37,030 bases of DNA, taken from Brevundimonas sp. GTDB taxonomy: Bacteria; Pseudomonadota; Alphaproteobacteria; Caulobacterales; Caulobacteraceae. The notes beneath the pieces are model-generated. The model was given only the letters and a program-made list of their open reading frames with translations, made no database searches and had not been told where the DNA came from. Shown one piece after another: positions 14,950-23,000 of the stretch (the stretch's first letter is position 1; the number at the start of each line of letters is the position of its first letter). Both the position numbers and the translations under genes were made by a program. The stretch is taken from contig NZ_QFNM01000038.1 in NCBI RefSeq assembly GCF_003248455.1, positions 1 through 37,030 on the forward strand, read 5' to 3'.

Positions 14950-17154
14950 TTGCGTTCGCTCCCCCTTCTGTTCGGCCTTCTGTGGCTTCTGCTGTCGGCG
15001 GGGGCGGTCGTCGCCCAGCCGGTCGCGGGGCCGGTCGCTGGGCCAGTCGCGGGGCCGGTCGCGGGGCCGGCGACGGGCCGGGTCGCCTTCGGGCCGCAGC
15101 GCACGGAACGGATCGAGGCCGAACTGGTGCCCCTGTCGCAATGGGCCGCGCCCGGATCGACGACGGTTGTGGCGGTGCGACAGAAGATCGCGCCCGGCTG
15201 GCACACCTATTGGCGCAATCCCGGCGACAGCGGCGGGGCCACCAGCCTGACCTGGACCCTGCCCGCCGGGGTCGCGGTCGATCCGATCCTGTGGCCCCTG
15301 CCCCGCCGCCAGCGGCTGATGAGCCTGATGAACTACGGCTATTCGGGCGAGGTGCTGTTGCCGGTGCCGATCCATGTGCCGGCTTCGGCCCGGCCGGGCG
15401 AGGTCCTGACCCTGACGGCGGACGCGCTGTTTCTGGTGTGCAGCGACCAGATGTGCGTGCCCCAGCCCCTGACCCTGTCGCTGGCCCTGCCGGTGCGCGA
15501 AGGCGCCGCCCCCCTGGCCCGCCCGTGGGGCGCCGAGATCGAGCGGCTGGTCGAGACCGCGCCGCGCCCGGCCGGGATCGAGGCGCGGCTGACGGGGCGG
15601 GACGGACGGCTGGTCCTGACGGCGACGGGCGGACCGCTGGCGGGCGGCGACGTCGGCCAGGCCTATTTCTTTCCCTATGACGGCGACCGCATCGACCATG
15701 CGGCGCCCCAGACCGGCCAGGTCGGCCCCGACGGCCTGACCCTGAGCCTGACGCCTGGAAAGCGCGGCGCGGACACGGCCCTGACGGGCGTTCTGGCGAC
15801 CGACAAGGGGGCCTGGGAGATCGAGGCCCGTCCCGGCCCGCCCTTGCCGGGCGCCCAGGGCCGGGGCGGCCTGGCCCCCTTGCAGGACGAGGACGCCCCG
15901 CCAAGCGGCGGCGGCGCATGGCGCTTCGTCCAGGCGATGGGGCTGGCGCTGCTGGGCGGCCTGGTGCTGAACCTGATGCCCTGCGTCTTCCCCGTGCTGG
16001 CGATGAAGGCGGCGTCCTTGTCGGCGGCGGCGCACGATCCGCGCCGGGCGCGCCGCGACGGCCTGGCCTTCGCCGCCGGGGTGCTGGCCAGTTTCCTGGT
16101 CTTGGCCGGGGCGCTGCTGGCGCTGAGGGCGGCGGGCCAGGCCGTCGGCTGGGGGTTCCAGCTGCAGTCGCCGGGCGTGGTGGCGGCCCTGGCCCTGACC
16201 ATGCTGCTGGTCGGGCTGAACCTGTCCGGGGTCTTCCATGTCGGGGCCGGGTTGCAGAGCGCCGGGTCCGGGCCCCTGTCGCGCCTGCCCGGCGCGGCCG
16301 GCGCCTTCTTCACCGGCGTGTTGGCCGTCGTCGTCGCGGCCCCCTGCACCGCGCCCTTCATGGCGGCGGCCCTGGGCGCGGCCCTGGTGCTGGCCTGGCC
16401 CCTGGCGCTGGCGGTGTTTCTGATGCTGGGGCTGGGGCTGGCCCTGCCCTATCTGGCGATAAGCCTGTCGCCCGCCCTGCTGGCGCGCCTGCCCCGGCCC
16501 GGCGCCTGGATGACGCGGCTGAAGGGCGTCCTGGCCTTTCCGATGTATGGCGCGGCCCTGTGGCTGGTCTGGGTGTTCACGAAACAGGGCGGGATCGACG
16601 CCCTGGGCCTGTTGCTGACGGCGGCGCTGCTGCTGGCCTTCGCCGCCTGGCTGGCGGGCCTGGCCCAGGACGCGCGCCAGCATGGGCGGCGGCCGGCGAT
16701 GGCGACGATCTGCGCCGCCCTGTCCGGGGTCCTGGCGCTGGGGCTGGCCGGGGTCGCGGCCGGGGCGGCGCGAACCGCCGACCCCGCGCCCGCAGGCGAA
16801 GGCGGCCCCCTGGCCGCCCAGCCCTGGTCGGCGGCGGCGACGGCCCAGGCGAGGGCCGAGGGACGGCCGGTGCTGGTCAATCTGACCGCCGACTGGTGCG
16901 TGACGTGCAAGATCAACGAACGGGCCGCCCTGTCGTCGCCGCGCGTGGCCCAGGCGATCAAGCGGGCGAACGCCCTCTATCTGGTCGGGGACTGGACGCG
17001 CCGCGACGACGCCGTCACCCGCGAGCTTCAGGCGCACGGCCGGTCGGGGGTGCCCCTTTATCTGGTCTATCGGCCCGGCCGGACCGAGCCGGAGATCCTG
17101 CCGCAACTGCTGACCGAAGGCGTGGTGATCGACGCCCTGAAGCCCGAACCCTGA
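14950..17154 (+). CDS. Thiol:disulfide interchange protein DsbD, ScsB-like
   Basis: A 734-residue inner-membrane protein that carries electrons from cytoplasmic thioredoxin to periplasmic oxidised proteins. Order: signal peptide 1-22; PVAG repeats 24-40; periplasmic domain to about 310 with a redox-type pair in FLVCSDQMCV (Cys164, Cys169); eight or so transmembrane helices with the conserved Cys345 in NLMPCVFPVL and Cys466 in AAPCTAPF; C-terminal thioredoxin domain with DWCVTCK (Cys650, Cys653). All three cysteine pairs are present. The long N-terminal domain with a CxxxxC pair resembles ScsB, which in Caulobacter reduces several envelope thiol proteins. The start is TTG at 14950; no ATG or GTG in frame precedes the perfect signal peptide. 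A 12-bp tandem repeat encodes the PVAG run. Confidence 0.92.
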   Translation: MRSLPLLFGLLWLLLSAGAVVAQPVAGPVAGPVAGPVAGPATGRVAFGPQRTERIEAELVPLSQWAAPGSTTVVAVRQKIAPGWHTYWRNPGDSGGATSLTWTLPAGVAVDPILWPLPRRQRLMSLMNYGYSGEVLLPVPIHVPASARPGEVLTLTADALFLVCSDQMCVPQPLTLSLALPVREGAAPLARPWGAEIERLVETAPRPAGIEARLTGRDGRLVLTATGGPLAGGDVGQAYFFPYDGDRIDHAAPQTGQVGPDGLTLSLTPGKRGADTALTGVLATDKGAWEIEARPGPPLPGAQGRGGLAPLQDEDAPPSGGGAWRFVQAMGLALLGGLVLNLMPCVFPVLAMKAASLSAAAHDPRRARRDGLAFAAGVLASFLVLAGALLALRAAGQAVGWGFQLQSPGVVAALALTMLLVGLNLSGVFHVGAGLQSAGSGPLSRLPGAAGAFFTGVLAVVVAAPCTAPFMAAALGAALVLAWPLALAVFLMLGLGLALPYLAISLSPALLARLPRPGAWMTRLKGVLAFPMYGAALWLVWVFTKQGGIDALGLLLTAALLLAFAAWLAGLAQDARQHGRRPAMATICAALSGVLALGLAGVAAGAARTADPAPAGEGGPLAAQPWSAAATAQARAEGRPVLVNLTADWCVTCKINERAALSSPRVAQAIKRANALYLVGDWTRRDDAVTRELQAHGRSGVPLYLVYRPGRTEPEILPQLLTEGVVIDALKPEP
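15019..15066 (+). repeat. 12-bp tandem repeat, four units, inside dsbD
   Basis: Four units of CCGGTCGCGGGG with two point differences, encoding (Pro-Val-Ala-Gly)4 just after the predicted signal peptide cleavage site. Unit length is a multiple of three, so copy changes would keep the frame. Confidence 0.85.
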
Positions 17155-17162
17155 GCCTCAGG
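17150..17162. other. Palindrome spanning the two convergent stop codons
   Basis: CCTGAG-C-CTCAGG contains the dsbD TGA (17152-17154) on the plus strand and the hydrolase TGA (17158-17160) on the minus strand, only 3 nt apart. It is too short to terminate by itself and has no T-tract. Confidence 0.55.
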
Positions 17163-18072
17163 CCAGGAAGCGGCGCACCGCCGCCAGGAAGGCCGACGGC
17201 TGTTCGATCATGACCTGGTGGCCCGCCCCCTCGATCCGTTCGAAGCGGGGCGGCTGACGCAGCCCTTGGAAGCCGTAGCGATAGAGGCCCTCCAGCCGGT
17301 TGCGCGGATTTTCGGGATCGCGGGTCCAGCCATAGACCACCGTGACCGGCGCCGTGATCTGGGCCAGGCGCGGGCGCAGATCGACGGTCAGGGCCTCGTA
17401 GAGACCTTGGGCCAGGACCCGCCGGTCGCCGCCCTGAAGCCCCAGGCCCTGGAACACCATGTCGCCGGCCAGACCCATGTCGACGCCCAGGGTCGCCGCC
17501 TGGCTCTTCAAGGCCTGGTCGCCGAACAGCAGAAGGGCCTGATAGCCCAGACGGGCCAGCGGCTCGACCTGGGCCGAGGTGGCGCGCGAATCGACCAGGG
17601 ACGGGAAGAAGGGCGAGGAATCGACCACCATCACCCGCCCCACCCGCCCGCCCATGTCGGCGGCGACGCGCAGGGCGATCTGGCCGCCCAGCGAATGGCC
17701 GATCAGGGCGGGGCGCTCGATCCGCTGCTCGCGGATGTAGCGCTCGATTTCGGCCGCCGCCGGCCCCGCCAGGCCGCCGTCGGCGTTGCCGTCGATGGCG
17801 GTGCCGCCGAAGCCGCGCAGCGTGACCAGATGCACGCGATAGCGGTCGTCCAGCCGATCCGCCGTGGCGCGCCAGGCCGCGCCGGTCGACCCCAGGCCCG
17901 GGATGAAGACGACGTCCGGCCCGGACCCGCGCGTCTCGACGATGATCCGGTCCGAGGCGAAGGGCCGGGTCTGAACCTGCGCCTGGGCCTGGGCCTGGGC
18001 CCTAGCAGGCGCGGTCATAAGCGCGACCGCCAGACACGGGGCGACCAGCAGGAGAACGAGGAGACGAAACAT
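17158..18072 (-). CDS. Exported alpha/beta hydrolase
   Basis: A 304-residue alpha/beta-fold hydrolase. A signal peptide (hydrophobic core LLVLLLVAPCLAVALM) ends APARA, followed by an Ala-Gln repeat (AQAQAQAQVQ) encoded by GCCTGG hexamers on the plus strand. The oxyanion region is VVFIPGLGSTGAAW, the nucleophile elbow GHSLGG (Ser127), an acid in VVYGWTRDPEN and the histidine in GAGHQVMIEQP near residue 287. The catalytic triad is therefore complete. The substrate is unknown; esterase or lactonase activity in the periplasm is a guess. It is the last gene of the mutM, membrane protein, enoyl-CoA hydratase, hydrolase series (gaps 18, 48 and 41 nt). Confidence 0.88.
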   Translation of the reverse strand: MFRLLVLLLVAPCLAVALMTAPARAQAQAQAQVQTRPFASDRIIVETRGSGPDVVFIPGLGSTGAAWRATADRLDDRYRVHLVTLRGFGGTAIDGNADGGLAGPAAAEIERYIREQRIERPALIGHSLGGQIALRVAADMGGRVGRVMVVDSSPFFPSLVDSRATSAQVEPLARLGYQALLLFGDQALKSQAATLGVDMGLAGDMVFQGLGLQGGDRRVLAQGLYEALTVDLRPRLAQITAPVTVVYGWTRDPENPRNRLEGLYRYGFQGLRQPPRFERIEGAGHQVMIEQPSAFLAAVRRFLA

Positions 18073-18113
18073 GATCCCCGCCTAACGCCCGATCACGGCG
18101 ATCGGTTGACGGT

Positions 18114-18902
18114 TCAGCGGCCCTTGAACTCGGGTTTGCGCTTTTCGACGAAGGCGGACATGCCTTCCTTCTGATCCTCGAAGGCGAACAGGGAGTGGAA
18201 CAGGCGACGCTCGAACTGGACGCCTTGCGTCAAGGTGGTCTCCAGGGCGGCGTTGACCATCTCCTTGTTGGCCATGACCGCCAGGGGGCTTTGCGCGGCG
18301 ATCCGGGCGGCGATCTTGCGCGTCTCCTCCATCAGGGTCTCGTGCGGGAAGACGCGCGAGGCCAGACCGGCGCGTTCGGCTTCGGCCGCGTCCATCATGC
18401 GGGCGGTCAGGACCATGTCCATGGCCTTGGACTTGCCGACCAGACGGGTCAGGCGTTGCGAGCCGCCGATGCCGGGGGCGACGCCCAGATTGATCTCGGG
18501 CTGGCCGAACCGGGCCTTCTCCGAGGCGACGACGAAGTCGCACAGCATGGCCAGTTCGCAGCCGCCGCCCAGGGCGAAGCCGTTGACGGCGGCGATGATC
18601 GGCTTCCTGAAGCGGGTTATGCGGTCGTGGCCCAGGGCGAAATAGTTGGCCGTGTACATCTGGGCGTAGGTCTGGTCCGCCATCTCCTTGATGTCGGCGC
18701 CGGCGGCGAAGGCCTTGTCGCCCGAGCCGGTCAGGATCAGACAGCGCACGCCGTCGTCGTGTTCGACGCTGTCGAGGAAGTCGGCCAGATCCTTGAACAG
18801 GGCCGCGTTCAGGGCGTTCAGCGCCTCGGGCCTGTTCAGGGTGACGACGGCATAGCCGTCTTCGCTGCGTTCGATCAGCAGGTTGGAATAGGCGTCGGAC
18901 AT
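18114..18902 (-). CDS. Enoyl-CoA hydratase (crotonase family)
   Basis: Hydrates trans-2-enoyl-CoA to 3-hydroxyacyl-CoA in fatty-acid beta-oxidation. The 262-residue protein has the crotonase oxyanion-hole segment FAAGADIKEM (about 65-74) and FALGGGCELAMLCD (about 109-122). The catalytic pair is Glu116 and Glu136 (RFGQPEINLG), both present, so true hydratase activity is expected rather than another crotonase reaction. ATG 18902 (MSDAYSN) follows AAAGGAG with 8-nt spacing; the frame extends to 18929 but without a ribosome site. Sits in the probable four-gene minus-strand operon headed by mutM. No thiolase or acyl-CoA dehydrogenase is adjacent. Confidence 0.94.
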   Translation of the reverse strand: MSDAYSNLLIERSEDGYAVVTLNRPEALNALNAALFKDLADFLDSVEHDDGVRCLILTGSGDKAFAAGADIKEMADQTYAQMYTANYFALGHDRITRFRKPIIAAVNGFALGGGCELAMLCDFVVASEKARFGQPEINLGVAPGIGGSQRLTRLVGKSKAMDMVLTARMMDAAEAERAGLASRVFPHETLMEETRKIAARIAAQSPLAVMANKEMVNAALETTLTQGVQFERRLFHSLFAFEDQKEGMSAFVEKRKPEFKGR

Positions 18903-18950
18903 GGTCGATCTCCTTTTGAGGGCGGTCATATAGCGGCGCTGCCGGACCCG

Positions 18951-19394
18951 CTAGCGGCGCGGCATCAGCGCCAGGGTCAGGGCCGCGCGGACCAGTTCGG
19001 CGACGACCACCAGGGCCAGCAGCAGATTGGCCGCGATCACCTGTCCGCGCGGCGCCGCCAGGTCCAGGCTCCAGCCGAAGACGGACGACAAAGCCAGGAT
19101 CAGGGCGGTCAGCAGGATCAGCCCGACCAGCAGCATCAGGGCGACATGGCCGGCCTTCAAGGCGGCCGACAGGGTCGGCCCCTCGTCCAGCACCCGGGCG
19201 CGACGGCGGAACAGGCGGGCGATCAGACCGGTCGCGGCGGCCTCGGCCAGGGCGGCGACGACCAGGGCCGCGACGAACCACCAGACCAGGTCCGACAGGT
19301 CGCCCGACCGCACCCCCTGGACGAAATGGACGAAATAGGCGCCCCAGACCAGAAGGCCGACGACCAGACTGATCCAGAGGTGAATCTTGCGCAT
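18951..19394 (-). CDS. Small membrane protein, four transmembrane segments, unknown function
   Basis: A 147-residue hydrophobic protein with predicted membrane segments at about 5-25, 36-60, 80-103 and 121-142. A basic cytoplasmic loop RLFRRRARVLDEGPT lies between the second and third. No cysteines, heme-binding histidine pattern or known motif is visible, apart from two histidines in the first segment (KIHLWIS and YFVHFVQ). I do not recognise the family. ATG 19394 has GAGAGG 9 nt upstream. It starts 18 nt after mutM and is probably co-transcribed with it. Confidence 0.78.
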   Translation of the reverse strand: MRKIHLWISLVVGLLVWGAYFVHFVQGVRSGDLSDLVWWFVAALVVAALAEAAATGLIARLFRRRARVLDEGPTLSAALKAGHVALMLLVGLILLTALILALSSVFGWSLDLAAPRGQVIAANLLLALVVVAELVRAALTLALMPRR

Positions 19395-19412
19395 GGGTCG
19401 AACCTCTCGGGC

Positions 19413-20276
19413 CTAAGGTTTCTGGCAGGACGGACAGTAGAAGGTGGAGCGGCCGCCCTGGACGATGCGGGCGACGACGCCTGCGCAGCCCTGCCCCCGG
19501 CACGGCTCGCCCTCGCGGCCATAGACGTCGAACCGGTGCTGGAAATAACCCTGGCCGCCCTCGGCGTTGGCGAAGTCGCGCAAGGTCGAACCGCCCGCCG
19601 CGATGGCGTCGTTCAGCACGTCGCGGACCTGGATCGCCAGACGCTCCAGCCGCGCCTTCGACACCGACCCGGCCGCCACCAGGGGCGAGATGCGGGCGCG
19701 GTACAGCGCCTCGCACACATAGATGTTGCCCAGGCCGGCGACGATCCGCTGGTCAAGCAAGGACACCTTGATGTTCTGTGTCTTGCCGGCGAAGGCCTGG
19801 ATCAGATGGGCACCGGAGAAGCCGGCGCCCAAGGGTTCGGGACCCAGGCCGGCGAACCAGGGATGGGTCTCGACCTGATCGCTGGGGATCAGGCCCATGA
19901 AGCCGAAGCGTCGGGCGTCGGCGTAGCCGATGCGGGTCGCCGCGCCGTCGCGCACGGCGCAGGCGGTGAAATGTTCGTGCTTGCCGGCGATGGGGGCCGG
20001 CTCCTCGAACTCGCCGAGCTGCGCTCCATCCAGGGTGAAGCGGCCGGTCATCCCTAAATGGGCGATCCAGGTCTCTCCGGTCGACAGGGGCATGAGCAGA
20101 TATTTGGCCCGACGTTCGATCAGCTGGACCGTCGCCCCCTCCAGCCGCTCGACGAACCGCTCGGGGAAGGGGAAACGCAGGTCGGGCCGGTTGATCCCGA
20201 CGCGCGACAGCCGCGCGCCCTGAAGCACCGGCGTCAGGCCGCGGCGGACGGTTTCGACCTCGGGAAGTTCGGGCAT
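19413..20276 (-). CDS. mutM: Formamidopyrimidine-DNA glycosylase (Fpg/MutM)
   Basis: Excises 8-oxoguanine and ring-opened purines from DNA, with AP-lyase activity. The 287-residue protein starts MPELPEVETVRRGL, giving the catalytic N-terminal Pro2 and Glu3. Lys58 lies in RRAKYLLM. The H2TH DNA-binding region contains DQRIVAGLGNIYVCEALYRA, and the C-terminal zinc finger has four cysteines (CRGQGCAGVV...FYCPSC). All catalytic features are intact. The ATG at 20276 is certain because Pro2 must follow the initiator. Divergent from the OPT transporter gene, first gene of a probable four-gene operon. Confidence 0.97.
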   Translation of the reverse strand: MPELPEVETVRRGLTPVLQGARLSRVGINRPDLRFPFPERFVERLEGATVQLIERRAKYLLMPLSTGETWIAHLGMTGRFTLDGAQLGEFEEPAPIAGKHEHFTACAVRDGAATRIGYADARRFGFMGLIPSDQVETHPWFAGLGPEPLGAGFSGAHLIQAFAGKTQNIKVSLLDQRIVAGLGNIYVCEALYRARISPLVAAGSVSKARLERLAIQVRDVLNDAIAAGGSTLRDFANAEGGQGYFQHRFDVYGREGEPCRGQGCAGVVARIVQGGRSTFYCPSCQKP

Positions 20277-20413
20277 GGACGGGTCGTAGCCCGCCCCGAG
20301 GGCCAGGCCAAGGCGGCCCGATCCGCGTCGCGTCGCCCGCCGCGCGAACCGAGACGTGTTGCCGCCTGCGACATAATGCGCTTACGGTCCGCGCGAACGT
20401 GGGACCCCTTTCT

Positions 20414-22465
20414 ATGACAGACGCCTCCGCCGCCCCGAAGGGCCGGCTCGAACTGACGCTCCGCGCCCTGGTGCTGGGCTGTCTGCTGGCGGTGATCTTC
20501 ACCGCCGCCAACACCTATCTGGGCCTGCTGGTCGGCCTGACCTTCGCCTCGGCCATTCCGGCGGCGGTGATCTCGATGGCGGTGCTGCGGGCCTTCCGCA
20601 CCTCGACCATCTGGGAGAACATGACCGTCCAGACCGTGGCCTCGGTCGGCGGGGCCATGAGCTCGATCATCTTCGTCCTGCCCGGCCTGGTGATGATCGG
20701 CTGGTGGCTGGAGTTCCCGTTCTGGCAGTCGGTGGCCATCTGCATCCTGGGCGGCGTCCTGGGCGTGACCTTCTCGATCCCGCTGCGCCGGGCCCTGGTC
20801 GTCAACGGCGGCCTGCCCTATCCCGAAGGCGTCGCCGCCGCCGAGGTGCTGAAGGTCGGCTCGCGCGGGGCCGAACAGACCGAAAGCGCGGTGCGCGAGA
20901 ACAAGTCCGGCCTGTGGGTCGTGGTCGCCGGGGCCGTCGTCTCGGCCGGCTACGCCCTGCTGGTCGCGGGGCGGGTGTTCGCCGGCGAGGCGGCCCGGTT
21001 CTTCAAACTGCCCGCGGCCCTGGGCGGCGGAGCGACCGGCATGGGCTTCGGCATGCAGTTCGCGCTTCTGGGCGCCGGACATCTGATCGGCCTGACCGTG
21101 GGCCTGGCCCAGCTGTTCGGCCTGGTCCTGGCCTGGGCGGTCGCCGTGCCGATCCTGACCAGCCCCGACACGGTGGCCTGGCTGACGGCGCACGGGATCC
21201 CGTCCATCGCCTCGACCCTGCCGGCCGGGGCGCCGGCCGAAGAGCTGGCGAGCACCGTCTGGGCGCGCGAGGTGCGGTTCATGGGCGCCGGCGTGATCGG
21301 CGTCGCCGCGATCTGGACCCTGATCAAACTGGCCGGGCCGCTGATCGGCGGCCTGACCTCGGCCCTGGCCGCCAACGCCCGCCGCGCCCATGGCGAAGTG
21401 CTGGAGCGGACGGAACAGGACCTGCCGATCAAGCTGGTCGGCGGGGTCTCGGTGGTCTGCCTGATCGGGATCGCCGGCCTGCTGGCCTGGTTCGCCCAGA
21501 GCGCCCCGGCCCTGGCCGCCTCGACCCCGCTGCTGGTGATCGGCGGCCTGGTCTATGTGGTGCTGATCGGCTTCGCCGTGGCGGCCATCTGCGGCTACAT
21601 GGCCGGCCTGATCGGCTCGTCCAACAGCCCGGTGTCGGGCGTCGGCATCCTGGCCATCGTCATCGCCTCGCTGCTGATGCTGGGCGTCATGGCCGTCGCG
21701 GGCGTGCCGGCCGATCCGTCCATCATCGCCTTCGCCCTGATCGTGACGGCGGTCGTCTTCGCCGTGGCCGTCATCGCCAACGACAACCTTCAGGACCTGA
21801 AGACCGGCCAGCTGGTCGAGGCGACGCCGTGGCGGCAACAGGTGGCGCTGATCGTCGGCGTCGGCGCCGGCGCCCTGGTGATCCCCTTCATCCTGAACCT
21901 GCTGAACCAGGCCTTCGGCTTCGAGGGCGGCCCGCCCGCCATCGTCGAAGGCGTCAAGACCCTGGCGGCGCCCCAGGCCACCCTGATCTCGGCCCTGGCG
22001 CGCGGCGTCATCGGCGGCGACCTGCGCTGGGACTTGATCGGCCTGGGCGCGGCGATCGGCGCGGTCATCATCGTGCTGGACGCCGTGGTCTCCAAGGCCA
22101 CGAACGGCAAGATCAAGCTGCCGCCCCTGGCCGTCGGGATCGGCTTCTATCTGCCGGCCGCCGTCACCACCATGCTGGTCATCGGCGCGGTCTGCGGCTG
22201 GATCTACGACAAGGCCGTCTCCAGCACCCGCTACGCCGATGTGGCGCGGCGGATGGGGGTGCTGCTGGCCTCGGGCCTGATCGTGGGCGAGAGCCTGTTC
22301 GGCGTCTTCACCGCCGGCGTCATCGTGGCCACCCGCGACGACGCGCCCTTCGCCATGCTGCCCGAGGGTTCGGCCTGGCCGGCCATGCTGGCGGGCATCT
22401 TCGGCTTCGCCGTGGCGGTGATCGGACTGTATTCCTGGACGCGAGGCCGCGCCGCCAAGGTGTGA
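20414..22465 (+). CDS. OPT family oligopeptide transporter
   Basis: A 683-residue inner-membrane transporter with about 14-16 predicted transmembrane segments, of the oligopeptide transporter (OPT) superfamily. Typical family stretches are FTAANTYLGLLVGLTFASAIPAAVISMAV at the N-terminus, TVASVGGAMSSIIFVLPGL, RALVVNGGLPYPEGVAAAEVL and the later GLIGSSNSPVSGVGI. Substrates are likely small peptides or peptide-metal complexes, but bacterial members are mostly uncharacterised. ATG 20414 (MTDASAAP) is taken; a GTG at 20399 is an alternative, and neither has a clear ribosome site. The stop lies 7 nt from the convergent ATPase gene. Confidence 0.92.
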   Translation: MTDASAAPKGRLELTLRALVLGCLLAVIFTAANTYLGLLVGLTFASAIPAAVISMAVLRAFRTSTIWENMTVQTVASVGGAMSSIIFVLPGLVMIGWWLEFPFWQSVAICILGGVLGVTFSIPLRRALVVNGGLPYPEGVAAAEVLKVGSRGAEQTESAVRENKSGLWVVVAGAVVSAGYALLVAGRVFAGEAARFFKLPAALGGGATGMGFGMQFALLGAGHLIGLTVGLAQLFGLVLAWAVAVPILTSPDTVAWLTAHGIPSIASTLPAGAPAEELASTVWAREVRFMGAGVIGVAAIWTLIKLAGPLIGGLTSALAANARRAHGEVLERTEQDLPIKLVGGVSVVCLIGIAGLLAWFAQSAPALAASTPLLVIGGLVYVVLIGFAVAAICGYMAGLIGSSNSPVSGVGILAIVIASLLMLGVMAVAGVPADPSIIAFALIVTAVVFAVAVIANDNLQDLKTGQLVEATPWRQQVALIVGVGAGALVIPFILNLLNQAFGFEGGPPAIVEGVKTLAAPQATLISALARGVIGGDLRWDLIGLGAAIGAVIIVLDAVVSKATNGKIKLPPLAVGIGFYLPAAVTTMLVIGAVCGWIYDKAVSSTRYADVARRMGVLLASGLIVGESLFGVFTAGVIVATRDDAPFAMLPEGSAWPAMLAGIFGFAVAVIGLYSWTRGRAAKV

Positions 22466-22472
22466 TGGCGGC

Positions 22473-23000
22473 TCAGACCACCTGATCGAGAACGAAGGCG
22501 ACCCGCTCGGCGATGGTCGCCTTCGGCATTTCTACGAGGCGATATCCATAGTGGGGATAGACCGCCGCCATGGCTTCATAGGTGCGTTTCGCCTCGTCGA
22601 AATCCTGACGTCGCTCAGCGTCTTGTCCGAAGATTTCGGGCCAGGGCGGAGCAATGAACACTGTGGGGTGATATCGCAGCATGCGCGCCGCATCGGACAT
22701 GTGATCGGGGACCGGCAGGCCGCAAAGGGTCAGATAGCCGATGACGTCGGGCAGACCGCGATCGTGAAAGACAAGGCCGTTGGCTCGACTGCGGTCATGC
22801 GCTTCGATGTCATGCTCTAGCATGCGCTGCGCAAACAGCGCGCGGTCTCGCCAAGGCAGGGCGGGACCATCTACCGATTGTTGCTGGCGGATGATCGCGC
22901 GGCCGGCCTCGGGTTCGACGTCGTAGCCCAGGTTCGCCAGCGCCTCGATCAGGCTGGTCTTGCCCGAACCAGGTCCGCCCGTGACGACGACGCCGGTCAT
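22473..23000 (-). CDS. P-loop ATPase, AAA_28-like
   Basis: A 175-residue cytoplasmic nucleotide-binding protein. The Walker A loop is VVVTGGPGSGKTSLIEAL (Lys14, Thr15). A possible metal/base segment is GLVFHDRGLPDVIGY near residue 75, similar to deoxynucleoside-kinase-like ATPases. FIAPPWPEIFGQDAERRQDFDEAKRTYE is characteristic of this small predicted-ATPase family (COG3911). The substrate is unknown. Its ATG overlaps the ubiG stop (ATGA), so translation is coupled to ubiG. Codon use is slightly more AT-rich than in its neighbours, which may hint at a different history. Confidence 0.85.
   Translation of the reverse strand: MTGVVVTGGPGSGKTSLIEALANLGYDVEPEAGRAIIRQQQSVDGPALPWRDRALFAQRMLEHDIEAHDRSRANGLVFHDRGLPDVIGYLTLCGLPVPDHMSDAARMLRYHPTVFIAPPWPEIFGQDAERRQDFDEAKRTYEAMAAVYPHYGYRLVEMPKATIAERVAFVLDQVV

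Noticed and set aside
14905..17106. 733-residue open frame antisense to dsbD
   Set aside because: Gln/Gly/Arg-rich shadow of a GC-rich gene; no ribosome site or family motif.
20234..21838. 534-residue open frame antisense to the OPT transporter gene
   Set aside because: Asp/His/Gln-rich low-complexity translation; the plus-strand transporter is unambiguous.
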